Assembly (NCBI GenBank): GCA_900547415.1
Contig: URGS01000013.1
Location: forward strand, 1 to 41,839
Length of the DNA: 41,839 bases
Direction of reading: 5' to 3'
Source: an uncultured Phascolarctobacterium sp.
GTDB lineage: Bacteria; Bacillota; Negativicutes; Acidaminococcales; Acidaminococcaceae
The notes under the pieces were generated by a model. That model saw only the letters and a list, made by a program, of their open reading frames with translations, was not told the origin of the DNA and made no database searches. Made by a program: the position numbers and the translations under genes. Below, one piece after another: positions 1 to 7,515 of the stretch. Position 1 is the stretch's first letter. Each line of letters begins with the position of its first letter.

Positions 1-25
1 AATAGCCTTTTAGGCGGTAAATGAC

Positions 26-58
26 AAACCACCGGCTACGCCGGTGGTTTTGATTTTT
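26..58 (+). terminator. Rho-independent terminator of the gene upstream of the window
   Basis: An 11-bp GC-rich stem (26-36 with 40-50, loop TAC) is followed by a T-rich tract. No gene for it lies inside the window, so it should end a + strand transcript that enters from the left. Confidence 0.85.
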
Positions 59-134
59 ATTAGAAATATTTAAAGCAGTTTCTCATAACAAATAGTAAAA
101 TATACAATATATGTGTAAATACTAGAAATTAGTC

Positions 135-165
135 TTGACTGAACTATTAGTATACAGTTTAAAAT
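135..165 (+). promoter_or_regulatory. MerR-type promoter of cbiZ (site A)
   Basis: A -35 TTGACT (135-140) and a -10 TAAAAT (160-165) are separated by 19 bp, the long spacing on which MerR-family activators act. Inside lies the inverted repeat ACTG (138-141) / CAGT (155-158), at the same position as the dyads in the other four sites. The cbiZ start codon is 25 bp downstream. It is one of five related promoters in the window and puts cbiZ in the same predicted regulon as the nitrogenase-like operon. Confidence 0.75.
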
Positions 166-189
166 GACAAAAGTAAATGGAGGTAGATT

Positions 190-1317
190 ATGTCGGAAAA
201 GCTTTGTACACTGTCAACTAAGGATAGGGTTTATTTTTATGACAAAAGCATAGTGGTGTTTTTTGCAGGAAAGAGAAAGGTTCTAAGTACTTCTACCTAT
301 AATGGTGGGTATCATGAGGATTATACTGCTGTCTATAATTATGACGGCAAGCAAGGCTCTGGTATGCCTTGTGAGGTTCTTGCTGATACTTATGAGGAGC
401 ATATGCGTCTTATTTCTAAACGTTTAGCTCTTAATCCGGATCGAGTCAGCGGTATGAGCACTGCGGCTAGTATGGAGAATGCAGTTATTGAAAGTCTTTC
501 CTACAAGGAATTGACCGTAACGGCAATCGTTACTGCAGGTATAGAAACTAATGGTGGCAGAGTTGGAGACCCTGCTGACTACTATAGTCCTATTGAAAAG
601 CCAGATAGATTTGGCACTATTAATATCATACTCGTATTTAACTGTGATATGCCAGCAGGTACAATGGCTAGAGCACTAGTTACCTGTACAGAAGCTAAAA
701 CTGCTGCGATTCAGGAGCTTTTGGCAGGCAGCAACTATTCTACAGGTTTGGCAACTGGGTCAGGAACAGACCAAACGATTATTATAGCTAATCCTGAAAG
801 TAAACTCTGTTTTGAAGGAGCGGGCAAGCACTCTAAAATGGGTGAGCTGATAGGAAAGGTAGTTATAAAGGCTGTTAAGGCTGCTCTTAACAAACAATCT
901 GGGCTAAATCCAGAGTATCAGCATAATGCTTTTCGTCGTATGAAACGTTTTGGCATAACACCTGGAACTATGTGGAAGCTTTACAGCGAAATTACTGGTG
1001 CTAAGGTAAAGCCTGTGTATCTTGTTGAAGCAGAAAAGCTGGCTACTGCAGACAAAATGCTTACAACAACATCTCTATACATTCATCTAATAGATCAGTT
1101 GCAGTGGAAGCTTATAAATGAAGAGGAGGCCAGAGAAGCGGGAAATATGCTACTTAAGCATTTATCACATAGCTACTCTGTCGAAAATGTAGAACTGACT
1201 AGAGCAGATATAGATGAAATGACTGCTGTTTGGTGTAGACTCTTTAATATGATTGTAGCAAGTACCCTTGAAGAAGCAGACGTAGCTGAAGGTGACTTAT
1301 CAGTTAAAGCTGATTAA
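190..1317 (+). CDS. cbiZ: Adenosylcobinamide amidohydrolase (CbiZ family) with C-terminal extension
   Basis: CbiZ cleaves the amide bond that holds the aminopropanol/nucleotide arm of adenosylcobinamide, giving adenosylcobyric acid for corrinoid salvage or remodelling in the cytoplasm. Family signatures are visible: a segment GTINIILVFN, then TCTEAKTAAIQEL and ATGSGTDQTIIIAN, all within about the first 240 residues. CbiZ proteins are usually a little over 200 residues. This one has 375, and the last 130 or so form a charged, probably helical extension that I do not recognise. The start is supported by GGAGG seven bases upstream. It is followed by a small gene after a hairpin and is preceded by a MerR-type promoter. 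The family call is firm. The actual substrate could be a related corrinoid. Confidence 0.85.
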   Translation: MSEKLCTLSTKDRVYFYDKSIVVFFAGKRKVLSTSTYNGGYHEDYTAVYNYDGKQGSGMPCEVLADTYEEHMRLISKRLALNPDRVSGMSTAASMENAVIESLSYKELTVTAIVTAGIETNGGRVGDPADYYSPIEKPDRFGTINIILVFNCDMPAGTMARALVTCTEAKTAAIQELLAGSNYSTGLATGSGTDQTIIIANPESKLCFEGAGKHSKMGELIGKVVIKAVKAALNKQSGLNPEYQHNAFRRMKRFGITPGTMWKLYSEITGAKVKPVYLVEAEKLATADKMLTTTSLYIHLIDQLQWKLINEEEAREAGNMLLKHLSHSYSVENVELTRADIDEMTAVWCRLFNMIVASTLEEADVAEGDLSVKAD

Positions 1318-1325
1318 GTATATAG

Positions 1326-1360
1326 AAAATTATCAGAAATATTTCTGGTAGATAATTTTT
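1326..1360 (+). terminator. Hairpin with T-run between cbiZ and the small repeat gene
   Basis: AAAATTATC (1326-1334) pairs with GATAATTTT (1351-1359), enclosing a second stem AGAAAT/ATTTCT, and runs into a T-tract that abuts the AGGAGG of the next gene. It is AT-rich and may act as a partial terminator or as an mRNA-processing or stabilising stem that sets the ratio of the two products. Confidence 0.45.
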
Positions 1361-1374
1361 TAGGAGGTAAGAAT

Positions 1375-1692
1375 ATGACCTGTACACACGCTAACTTTGA
1401 AATTCCTACTGACCCTCATGGCAAGCGTCGTTATGAAAGTGCTATGAAGCATGTTGAGGCTGCTAAGAAGGCTGGAAAATCTAGTGAAGAAATTCACGCA
1501 ATCTTTAAAAAAGTAATGGAGCATGATCCTATGGATATTGATTCTATTCCTAAGGATGAAGCTCATGCCAAATATCGTACAGCTATGATTCACATGAAGG
1601 CTGCATTGGAACATGGCAAAACTTCTGAGGAAGCACATGCTATGTTCAAAAGAATTATGAACGGCGAAAGCACTGGCTGTCATAAAAAATAA
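1375..1692 (+). CDS. Small His/Lys-rich protein made of two tandem helical repeats
   Basis: I do not recognise a family. The 105-residue product has no signal peptide or membrane segment, so it is probably cytoplasmic. It contains two copies of a motif of about 36 residues: the first has YESAMKHVEAAKKAGKSSEE and the second YRTAMIHMKAALEHGKTSEE, each followed by H-A-(I/M)-F-K-(K/R)-(V/I)-M. A Cys-x-His sits near the N-terminus (CTH) and a Cys-His at the C-terminus (CHKK), and His residues recur in both repeats, which could suit metal or tetrapyrrole binding (inference). A strong AGGAGG precedes the ATG. It follows cbiZ on the same strand and probably shares its promoter. Confidence 0.7.
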   Translation: MTCTHANFEIPTDPHGKRRYESAMKHVEAAKKAGKSSEEIHAIFKKVMEHDPMDIDSIPKDEAHAKYRTAMIHMKAALEHGKTSEEAHAMFKRIMNGESTGCHKK

Positions 1693-1738
1693 CTAAGACA
1701 CTAAAATAAGCTGGGATAAAACTATCCTCATAAACTAA

Positions 1739-1785
1739 AACAAGGCTCGAGTTTGAGTATTTCTCAAATTCGAGCCTTGTTGCTT
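1739..1785. terminator. Bidirectional terminator between the cbiZ operon and the merR gene
   Basis: A 19-bp stem (1739-1757 with 1763-1781, one G-U pair, loop TATTT) lies between two convergent genes. On the minus strand it is followed by a U-rich tract (TTGTTTTAGTTT), so it serves the MerR gene best. The + strand tail is weaker. Confidence 0.8.
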
Positions 1786-1864
1786 ATGTATGAATTTAAA
1801 AGCTTTTGATTCAGATACTATCTTATGATTTTCTGCTTAAATTGTAGTTTGAGCTGCATCTCTT

Positions 1865-2716
1865 TTATTTGGCAATCTGCATGAAAATCATATTGAAATA
1901 TTTATCACAGTCTTTGGTAAGCCAGTGATTTTCAATAGGTAGTACGTAAATATCACCAATAATCTTAAACTGGTTAATGTTAATAAATTTTTGCAGCTCA
2001 ACAGATATTCGTCCACAATTTTGACAATAGGTGCCCTTAAAAAAATATTCCAGATAGAGACCTTCTGGCAGTTCAAGGGTTGCTGAGCGTTTATGTTGCG
2101 GTGAATTATAAATATAGGAGAAAAACGCTTTTGATTGACTGGTTTCGGGTTTGGTAAAAAAATCCTCCTGTTCGATAGACCAGCCAACATGTTTTTCCAA
2201 AGCCCAATGGTTGTGGAATGTTTTTTGAGTATGGTTCGTAAATTTCATAATACGTTTTTTACCGTTATCACTTGGCACTAAGGAAGTAATGCGTATTAGG
2301 CGCGTTTTATGACTGGATAGTAATGGTTGGTCTAAGATGACATGATCGAACATTGCAAGGTTGTCTGTAACATTATCCAAGGCTCTAAGCACTCGTTCAT
2401 TGTCTTTAATTATTTCCCTACATTCAGTTCTTTTTTTCTGTATAACCTGTTCAAATTTATCCTTGCCACGATGATCAAGAAATTCCTTGATATCCGCAAT
2501 ACTTATATTAAGATTGCGCAGGTTGACTATGATTTCCAAATCCAGATATTGCTTAATAGAATAATGGCGATAACTATTTTCACTGATGTAGTCAGGTGAT
2601 AAAAGATTAATCTTATCGTAATAGAGCAAAGTTTGTTTTGATATATTGAAAAGCTTAGCTAATTCACCAGCAGTAAAATAGTTCTGGGCATTTTCTTTTT
2701 TCATAATTATTCTCAC
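1865..2716 (-). CDS. MerR-family transcriptional regulator with GyrI-like effector domain
   Basis: The N-terminal 75 or so residues form a MerR winged helix-turn-helix (FTAGELAKLFNISKQTLLYY, then SYRHYS), followed by a coiled dimerisation helix. The C-terminal 150 residues resemble the GyrI/BmrR small-molecule-binding domain, including a GTY motif. Next to that motif is a Cys-Gln-Asn-Cys pair, which could bind a metal or heme (inference). Members of this class activate promoters with an over-long 19-20 bp spacer by distorting the DNA when the ligand is bound. Five such promoters occur in the window, one overlapping this gene's own upstream region, so it is the obvious regulator. The start is uncertain: GTG at 2716 or ATG at 2704, because an AAGGA is badly spaced for either. 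Confidence 0.85.
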   Translation of the reverse strand: MRIIMKKENAQNYFTAGELAKLFNISKQTLLYYDKINLLSPDYISENSYRHYSIKQYLDLEIIVNLRNLNISIADIKEFLDHRGKDKFEQVIQKKRTECREIIKDNERVLRALDNVTDNLAMFDHVILDQPLLSSHKTRLIRITSLVPSDNGKKRIMKFTNHTQKTFHNHWALEKHVGWSIEQEDFFTKPETSQSKAFFSYIYNSPQHKRSATLELPEGLYLEYFFKGTYCQNCGRISVELQKFININQFKIIGDIYVLPIENHWLTKDCDKYFNMIFMQIAK

Positions 2717-2722
2717 ACGTCC

Positions 2723-2753
2723 TTGACAGTATAACTAGTATATACTATAAAAT
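2723..2753 (+). promoter_or_regulatory. MerR-type promoter of the nitrogenase-like operon, divergent from merR (site B)
   Basis: TTGACA (2723-2728) and TAAAAT (2748-2753) are 19 bp apart. The inverted repeat AGTATA (2728-2733) / TATACT (2741-2746) sits between them. A conventional reading with TATAAA at 2746 gives a 17-bp spacer and cannot be excluded. The site begins seven bases from the merR GTG, so the regulator probably also controls itself. The leader to the nifH-like gene is about 120 bases. Confidence 0.7.
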
Positions 2754-2879
2754 TATAACAAATTCATATAGTATATTATATCATATTGTTTAAAATAGTG
2801 CTAAGAATTTATGGATATCTGTGTTTTAAATTTTAGCGCTATGTGTTAGTACTATAATTTTAATAAATGTGGAGGAGCT

Positions 2880-3686
2880 ATGAAGAAGATTGCTATTTAT
2901 GGCAAAGGCGGTATAGGGAAATCTACGACAACAGCTAATATTTCAGCAGCTTTAAGCGAAACTGGCTTAAAGGTTTGTCAAATTGGCTGTGATCCTAAAA
3001 ACGATTCTACAAGGCTTTTGCTAGGAAGAATTTGCAAGCAAACAGTTTTAGACTGTGTCAGAGATAAAGAAGATGTAAAAGCTGATGATATTCTGCATTA
3101 TGGATACAATAATGTTAAATGCGTTGAGGCTGGTGGTCCAGAGCCTGGCGTAGGCTGTGCTGGACGAGGAATAATAGTTGCTTTAGAAAAGCTAAAAGCA
3201 CTTTCCATTATTGAAGATGAGGATGTAATCCTTTATGACGTATTAGGCGATGTGGTTTGTGGCGGTTTTGCAGTTCCTATTCGTGAAGGCTATGCAACAG
3301 ATATTTATATTGTTTCATCTGGAGAATTAATGAGCCTATATGCAGCTAATAATATCGCTAAAGGTGTAAAGCGTTTTGCAATGCGTGGTGGTGTTCGTTT
3401 GGGTGGTATTATTGGCAATAGTCGCAACACACCTAATGAACATAAGCTTTTGGAAGAATTTGCTAAACGTCTAAATACTAAGCTAGTAGCCTTTATACCT
3501 AGAGATGTGATTGTCAATAAAGCAGAAAATCAGCGTCAGACGGTTATACAATATGCTCCTGAATCTGGTCAGGCTGAGGTTTATCGTCAGCTTGCACAAA
3601 AAATTGTCGCGAATGATGAGCTTGACGTACCAACTCCCATGACATTTGAAGAATTGGAAAATTTGGTGGCTGCATATGGGGATTAA
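2880..3686 (+). CDS. Nitrogenase iron protein-like reductase (NifH/Nfl family)
   Basis: This is an ATP-dependent electron donor of the NifH/BchL/CfbC superfamily. A homodimer should carry one [4Fe-4S] cluster and feed low-potential electrons to the two proteins encoded next. The P-loop GKGGIGKST lies at residues 8-16. The cluster ligands are Cys93 (in GVGCAGRG) and Cys127 (in DVLGDVVCGGF), and Arg96 matches the ADP-ribosylated arginine region of NifH. At 268 residues it has the length of core NifH with a short C-terminus. The sequence is closer to NifH/Nfl than to typical BchL by eye. GGAGG precedes the ATG. It is the first gene of an overlapping three-gene operon. No nifB, nifE or nifN is present, so a nitrogen-fixation role is not supported. 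Confidence 0.93.
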   Translation: MKKIAIYGKGGIGKSTTTANISAALSETGLKVCQIGCDPKNDSTRLLLGRICKQTVLDCVRDKEDVKADDILHYGYNNVKCVEAGGPEPGVGCAGRGIIVALEKLKALSIIEDEDVILYDVLGDVVCGGFAVPIREGYATDIYIVSSGELMSLYAANNIAKGVKRFAMRGGVRLGGIIGNSRNTPNEHKLLEEFAKRLNTKLVAFIPRDVIVNKAENQRQTVIQYAPESGQAEVYRQLAQKIVANDELDVPTPMTFEELENLVAAYGD

Positions 3687-4968
3687 AACAAAACGCTTTA
3701 TTGCCAGTCGCAAAAGCTGTAGCTGTAGCATGCCTGGTGTATGGCGTGCAGTTGCCCATTGTCAGGGATTTGTTGTTATTTTTCATAGCCCTAGAGCTTG
3801 TGCCCATGTTGCAAGAACTATGGATATTAATTCACATTTTCGTAGTCTTGCAGATGAGCAGGGTGATGGTACTGCAACTATACCATTACTCAGTAGTCAG
3901 CTGGAAGAAAAGCATACAATTTTTGGCGGTGCTGAACGGTTAGAAAAATGTATCACCTATGCTGTAGAAAAATATACTCCTCAATGTATTGTTATTGCCA
4001 ATTCCTGTGTAGCAGGTGTAATAGGTGATGATGTAGTTTCTGTAGCTAGAGATGCTCAAGAAAAATATCAACTGCCAATTCTTACTGTAGATAGCTACGG
4101 ATTTTTAGATGGAGAGTATTACGAAGGCTATTTTTTTATGACAGAAAATCTTATAGACCATTTTGTCAAACTGCTTCCGAAGGAAAAGAAAACAGTGGTA
4201 CTTTTGGGGGATAATGGTGGTCCTTGGGGGCATTATGCTAAAGAGGTAACTAGACTGCTTAATGCTTTAGGTATTAAGGTTATAGGTCAATTTCCTGGGT
4301 ACATGTCCTTTGATGAAATACAGAAGCTTGGCAGAGCTGAAGGCTGCATTGTTTTAGGTGGTCGTGGGCACACATATGTAGGACTGAACAGGCTGGCTCG
4401 TAAGCTTTATCAGCAGTGTGATATTAAATATCTTGCTAATATCTATCCTTTGGGCTGGCATGGAACAGAGCGTTGGCTCCAGGAAGCTGCTGACTTATTT
4501 GAATGCAGTGATAAAGCATCAGAAATTATTTGGCAGGAAAGACAAAGCCTGCTTCATGGCTTGAGCAAATATCTGCCTGTTACTAGAGGAAAAGCCACTG
4601 TGCTTTGTATTGGTCGCTGGCTAATGTATTTTCATCCAGCGGGAATCTTGGAAATTATAAAAATGCTGCAGCTGGATTTGAAGGGTATTATTCTGTTAGA
4701 TGCCTATGATGAAGCTCATAGGCAGGAAATGCTTGAACTTATCAGGAGCTGTACAGACAAACCTATTTATAGTACTAAGGACGGCGAAGAACTTCTTAGT
4801 CAGGCTGATTTGGTACTTACTACTCATGAGCTGCAGAATCCTGAATTAAAGCAAATCTTTCTGCCCATGCTGCCACAGGTTGGCACAACAGGCGCGTTGC
4901 ATTTTATGGAAATAATCTATAGAACGATGAGAAGCCGTTTGCAGCAGGGGGGTGTTGTGTATGTCTGA
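3676..4968 (+). CDS. Nitrogenase component 1 alpha-like subunit (NifD-like)
   Basis: The protein (430 residues) belongs to the nitrogenase/protochlorophyllide reductase component 1 superfamily. Three cysteines match the P-cluster ligands of NifD in spacing and context: Cys17 (just before MPGVWRAV), Cys42 (in HSPRACAH) and Cys111 (in ANSCVAGVIGDD). The stretch IFGGAERLEKCI is also typical. I see no counterpart of the NifD cofactor ligands (the Cys275 region and the His442 loop), so a FeMo-type cofactor is unlikely and an open substrate pocket, as in tetrapyrrole reductases, is more plausible. An upstream start at 3646 exists, but ATG at 3676 overlaps the nifH-like stop by 11 bases, as expected for translational coupling. 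Its C-terminus overlaps the next gene by 8 bases. Confidence 0.88.
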   Translation: MGIKTKRFIASRKSCSCSMPGVWRAVAHCQGFVVIFHSPRACAHVARTMDINSHFRSLADEQGDGTATIPLLSSQLEEKHTIFGGAERLEKCITYAVEKYTPQCIVIANSCVAGVIGDDVVSVARDAQEKYQLPILTVDSYGFLDGEYYEGYFFMTENLIDHFVKLLPKEKKTVVLLGDNGGPWGHYAKEVTRLLNALGIKVIGQFPGYMSFDEIQKLGRAEGCIVLGGRGHTYVGLNRLARKLYQQCDIKYLANIYPLGWHGTERWLQEAADLFECSDKASEIIWQERQSLLHGLSKYLPVTRGKATVLCIGRWLMYFHPAGILEIIKMLQLDLKGIILLDAYDEAHRQEMLELIRSCTDKPIYSTKDGEELLSQADLVLTTHELQNPELKQIFLPMLPQVGTTGALHFMEIIYRTMRSRLQQGGVVYV

Positions 4969-6184
4969 TAAACCATGGGGAAATATCTGTAATCGTGTAG
5001 ATACATGTGCTTTGACTGGTGCAGGAGCCTTTTGCGCAGGCATTCCTGGTTCTGAGATTGTAGTCAATGGTCCTTTATGGTGCTATTTTTATGCTTTGCG
5101 ATATTTGGAGCATGCTGATTATCATATGGCAGAACGTTTTCACGGTTCCCAGCCCGATAATAGTGCTATTGTCTATGGCTCTGAAAGCTATCTTACAGAC
5201 ACCCTAAAAAGAATATTGCAGCAGGATAAATATCCTGAGCTGTTATTTGTTGAAAGCAGCTGTTCTCTAAGCCTCATTGGTGATGACTTAAATGGTATTG
5301 TCAACAAGCTGCAGCTGCCTTTCCCTCATGTGGCTATGGATAGCGGTGGTATTGTCGGCGGTTTTGCAGCAGGCTATATTAAAGCTTGTAAGACTGTTTT
5401 AGACAAATTTGCTGCTGCGGTTGAGCAAGAAGCTAATACGGTAAATCTACTGGGTTTAAGTGATTTTTATTATAATGGCAAAGCTGATACTGCAGAGCTG
5501 GTTAGAATTTTGCGTAAAGCTGGCTATAGAGTAAATTGTGTTCCTGGCAGTGGCTCAAAATTGGCAGCCTTGCGTAATATTGGTGCTGCTGCACTAAATA
5601 TTGTTTGCCATGAGGAGCTGGGGCTGGAAATTGCTGCATATCTTAAGGAGCGTTTTGGTACAGCCTATATTAGTGCAGGCCTTCCTTATGGTATAGAGGG
5701 AACGCGGAAATGGCTGCAAAAAATAAATGAAGCTTTGCCTGCAAAAGCAATGCAGGCAATTCTTGCTGAATGTGATGAAAAAAGCGCATTTTTACAATCA
5801 TGGAATAACGATAGTCGCTGTTCATGGGGTAGTTTGTGGTTTGATCGTGCGGTAGTTGCTATGCCAGGTACGGCAGCTTTATGTCTAGGCAATGCCTTAG
5901 TTAGCGAATGGTGTGACACAGGCAGTCTGACGATAATTTGTCAGAACCGCGTAGAACAAAAGGATTTGTGCAAGTTTGCAGATGATATCCTTTTTGCTGA
6001 CTCCGATGGAGATAAAATATCCGCCTACCTAAAGGAAGAAGGAACCCTTTTGCTCTTAGGCAGCAGCAGCGAAAGCTCCATCATTAGACATAGTGGTAAT
6101 AAGGAGTTGATTAGCTTAAATATGGCTTTTCCTGCAACAGAGCAGATTCTTTTGACAGATATTCCGTATATGGGTATTAAGTAG
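4961..6184 (+). CDS. Nitrogenase component 1 beta-like subunit (NifK-like)
   Basis: This second component 1 subunit (407 residues) is distinct from its neighbour, so the enzyme should be an alpha2-beta2 heterotetramer. That is like NifDK or BchNB and unlike the single-subunit CfbD. The three expected cluster cysteines are Cys16 (or Cys25), Cys41 (in NGPLWCYFY) and Cys101 (in ESSCSLSLIGDDL). The last matches the CxxxxIGDDL region of NifK very well. A reading from TTG at 4952 is possible, but AGGGGGGT eight bases before ATG 4961 decides the start. The gene ends the HDK-like operon. No terminator is obvious in the 180 bases that follow. The actual substrate is unknown. Confidence 0.88.
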   Translation: MSDKPWGNICNRVDTCALTGAGAFCAGIPGSEIVVNGPLWCYFYALRYLEHADYHMAERFHGSQPDNSAIVYGSESYLTDTLKRILQQDKYPELLFVESSCSLSLIGDDLNGIVNKLQLPFPHVAMDSGGIVGGFAAGYIKACKTVLDKFAAAVEQEANTVNLLGLSDFYYNGKADTAELVRILRKAGYRVNCVPGSGSKLAALRNIGAAALNIVCHEELGLEIAAYLKERFGTAYISAGLPYGIEGTRKWLQKINEALPAKAMQAILAECDEKSAFLQSWNNDSRCSWGSLWFDRAVVAMPGTAALCLGNALVSEWCDTGSLTIICQNRVEQKDLCKFADDILFADSDGDKISAYLKEEGTLLLLGSSSESSIIRHSGNKELISLNMAFPATEQILLTDIPYMGIK

Positions 6185-6274
6185 TGCCCATATGCTGGAA
6201 CGTATTTGGAACGCATTTATTCAGCAATCCTTGAGAAGATAGCTATTAAATTTTCAATTATTATTCCTTACATA

Positions 6275-6306
6275 GTGAAGTAAAGCCTAGTATATGGTAT
6301 GATAAT
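6275..6306 (+). promoter_or_regulatory. Possible degenerate MerR-type promoter before the permease gene
   Basis: The ten bases CCTAGTATAT are shared with site E, and a -10 GATAAT (6301-6306) follows at nearly the same distance. The -35 would be GTGAAG (6275-6280) with a 20-bp spacer, a poor match to TTGACT, and the outer dyad is not kept. This may be a weak or decayed member of the regulon, or an ordinary extended -10 promoter. Confidence 0.35.
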
Positions 6307-6367
6307 AGGGATATGTTTGTGAAATAAACAAAAATTGAGAATAAACACTTTCAAGGAGATAAATAGT

Positions 6368-7402
6368 ATGTTGAAAAAATCTAACAGCACCTATGCTTTA
6401 ATTGCATTGGCAGTTTTATTACTGTCTGTTGCTTGTTTTTCTCTAACCTTTGGTCAAATAGATGTACCCTTTGCCAATACCATGGCAATTTTATGTGATA
6501 AACTGCACCTGCCCTTTTTTACTGATACTGAGTATACAAAGGAGCAACTGGCAGTAATTTGGTTTATTCGTCTGCCTAGAATGCTAGTAGGCGTTCTTGT
6601 TGGCGCAGCTCTTGGTATTTCCGGCGCTGTTATGCAGGGTATTTTTTCCAATCCACTAGCAGATCCGGGCCTTATCGGTATTTCCTCTGGCGCTGCAACA
6701 GGTGCTGTACTTTCTATTGCTCTTGGTACATCTACTGCCAGCATGTTTGCCATGCCTGCCTTTGCTTTCTGCGGTAGTATTATCGCTGTTTGTCTGACAG
6801 TGTTTTTGGCAATGCGTAATGGTAAGGTGCCTGTAATGACCTTGCTTTTAGCTGGCGTTGCTGTAGGTATGCTTCTTGGTGCGGTGACCAGTGGTCTTTT
6901 GACTTTTATGAATGAGCAAAAGCTTCAACAGTATCTCTTCTGGATGGTAGGCGGTCTTGACTACCGCCGTTGGGAACACGTATATCTGGCCATAGGTCCG
7001 ATTCTGGCTGGTATAACGGTTATGTTGCTTTTGGCTCGACATTTGAATATTCTTGTTTTAGGTGAAACAGAGGCTAAGGCTGTAGGTATGCCTGTAGTTA
7101 AATTTCGCATGGGCTTGCTGTTTGTAGCAGCTATGACTACTGCTACCTCCGTATGTGTCAGTGGTAATATAGGCTTTGTAGGCCTTGTTATTCCTCATAT
7201 GATGCGAATGCTTCTAGGCCCTGATCATAGAGTGCTTTTGCCTGCCAGTGCTTTGGGTGGAGCAATGTTTTTAGTATTCTGTGATTCTCTAGGACGAGTT
7301 ATTATGCCTCCAGCCGAAGTGCGTGTAGGCATTATGACGGCGCTTTTAGGAACGCCTTATTTTCTGTATTTACTGCGCAGAATGCAGAAACAATTTTTCT
7401 AA
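6368..7402 (+). CDS. FecCD/BtuC-family ABC transporter permease
   Basis: This is an inner-membrane permease of the type II importers that take up cobalamin, heme or siderophores. The 344-residue protein is strongly hydrophobic, with about ten predicted membrane segments. It carries family motifs such as RLPRMLVGVLVGAALGISG, MQGIFSNPLADPGLIGISSGA and GNIGFVGLVIPHMMRMLLGPDH. The start at 6368 has AAGGAGA eight bases upstream; the longer frame from 6335 has no ribosome site. The partner ATPase of the same class is encoded nearly 19 kb away (26018-26854), and three candidate binding proteins lie between them. It stands alone between a weak MerR-like site and a strong terminator. Confidence 0.92.
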   Translation: MLKKSNSTYALIALAVLLLSVACFSLTFGQIDVPFANTMAILCDKLHLPFFTDTEYTKEQLAVIWFIRLPRMLVGVLVGAALGISGAVMQGIFSNPLADPGLIGISSGAATGAVLSIALGTSTASMFAMPAFAFCGSIIAVCLTVFLAMRNGKVPVMTLLLAGVAVGMLLGAVTSGLLTFMNEQKLQQYLFWMVGGLDYRRWEHVYLAIGPILAGITVMLLLARHLNILVLGETEAKAVGMPVVKFRMGLLFVAAMTTATSVCVSGNIGFVGLVIPHMMRMLLGPDHRVLLPASALGGAMFLVFCDSLGRVIMPPAEVRVGIMTALLGTPYFLYLLRRMQKQFF

Positions 7403-7408
7403 AGCCTC

Positions 7409-7440
7409 AAGACCAATTGCTAAGCAGTTGGTCTTTTTTT
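7409..7440 (+). terminator. Rho-independent terminator after the permease gene
   Basis: AAGACCAATTGC (7409-7420) pairs with GCAGTTGGTCTT (7424-7435), and a run of T follows. It separates the permease from the chelatase operon. Confidence 0.9.
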
Positions 7441-7515
7441 ATTGGCTGCAAAAAGCTAAAAATCTAGATTTATGATTAAGTGAAAATATAGCTATACGGT
7501 TATGGGAGGAAGCTT

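Noticed and set aside
2880..6184. Nitrogen fixation (nifHDK)
   Set aside because: The component 1 subunits are shorter than NifD and NifK and lack recognisable cofactor ligands. No nifB, nifE, nifN or molybdenum genes are in the window, and the neighbours concern tetrapyrroles.
7459..7472. Palindrome AAATCTAGATTT before the CobN-like gene
   Set aside because: Short AT-rich palindromes are expected by chance in this base composition, and the site lacks the spacing and arms of the MerR-type promoters.
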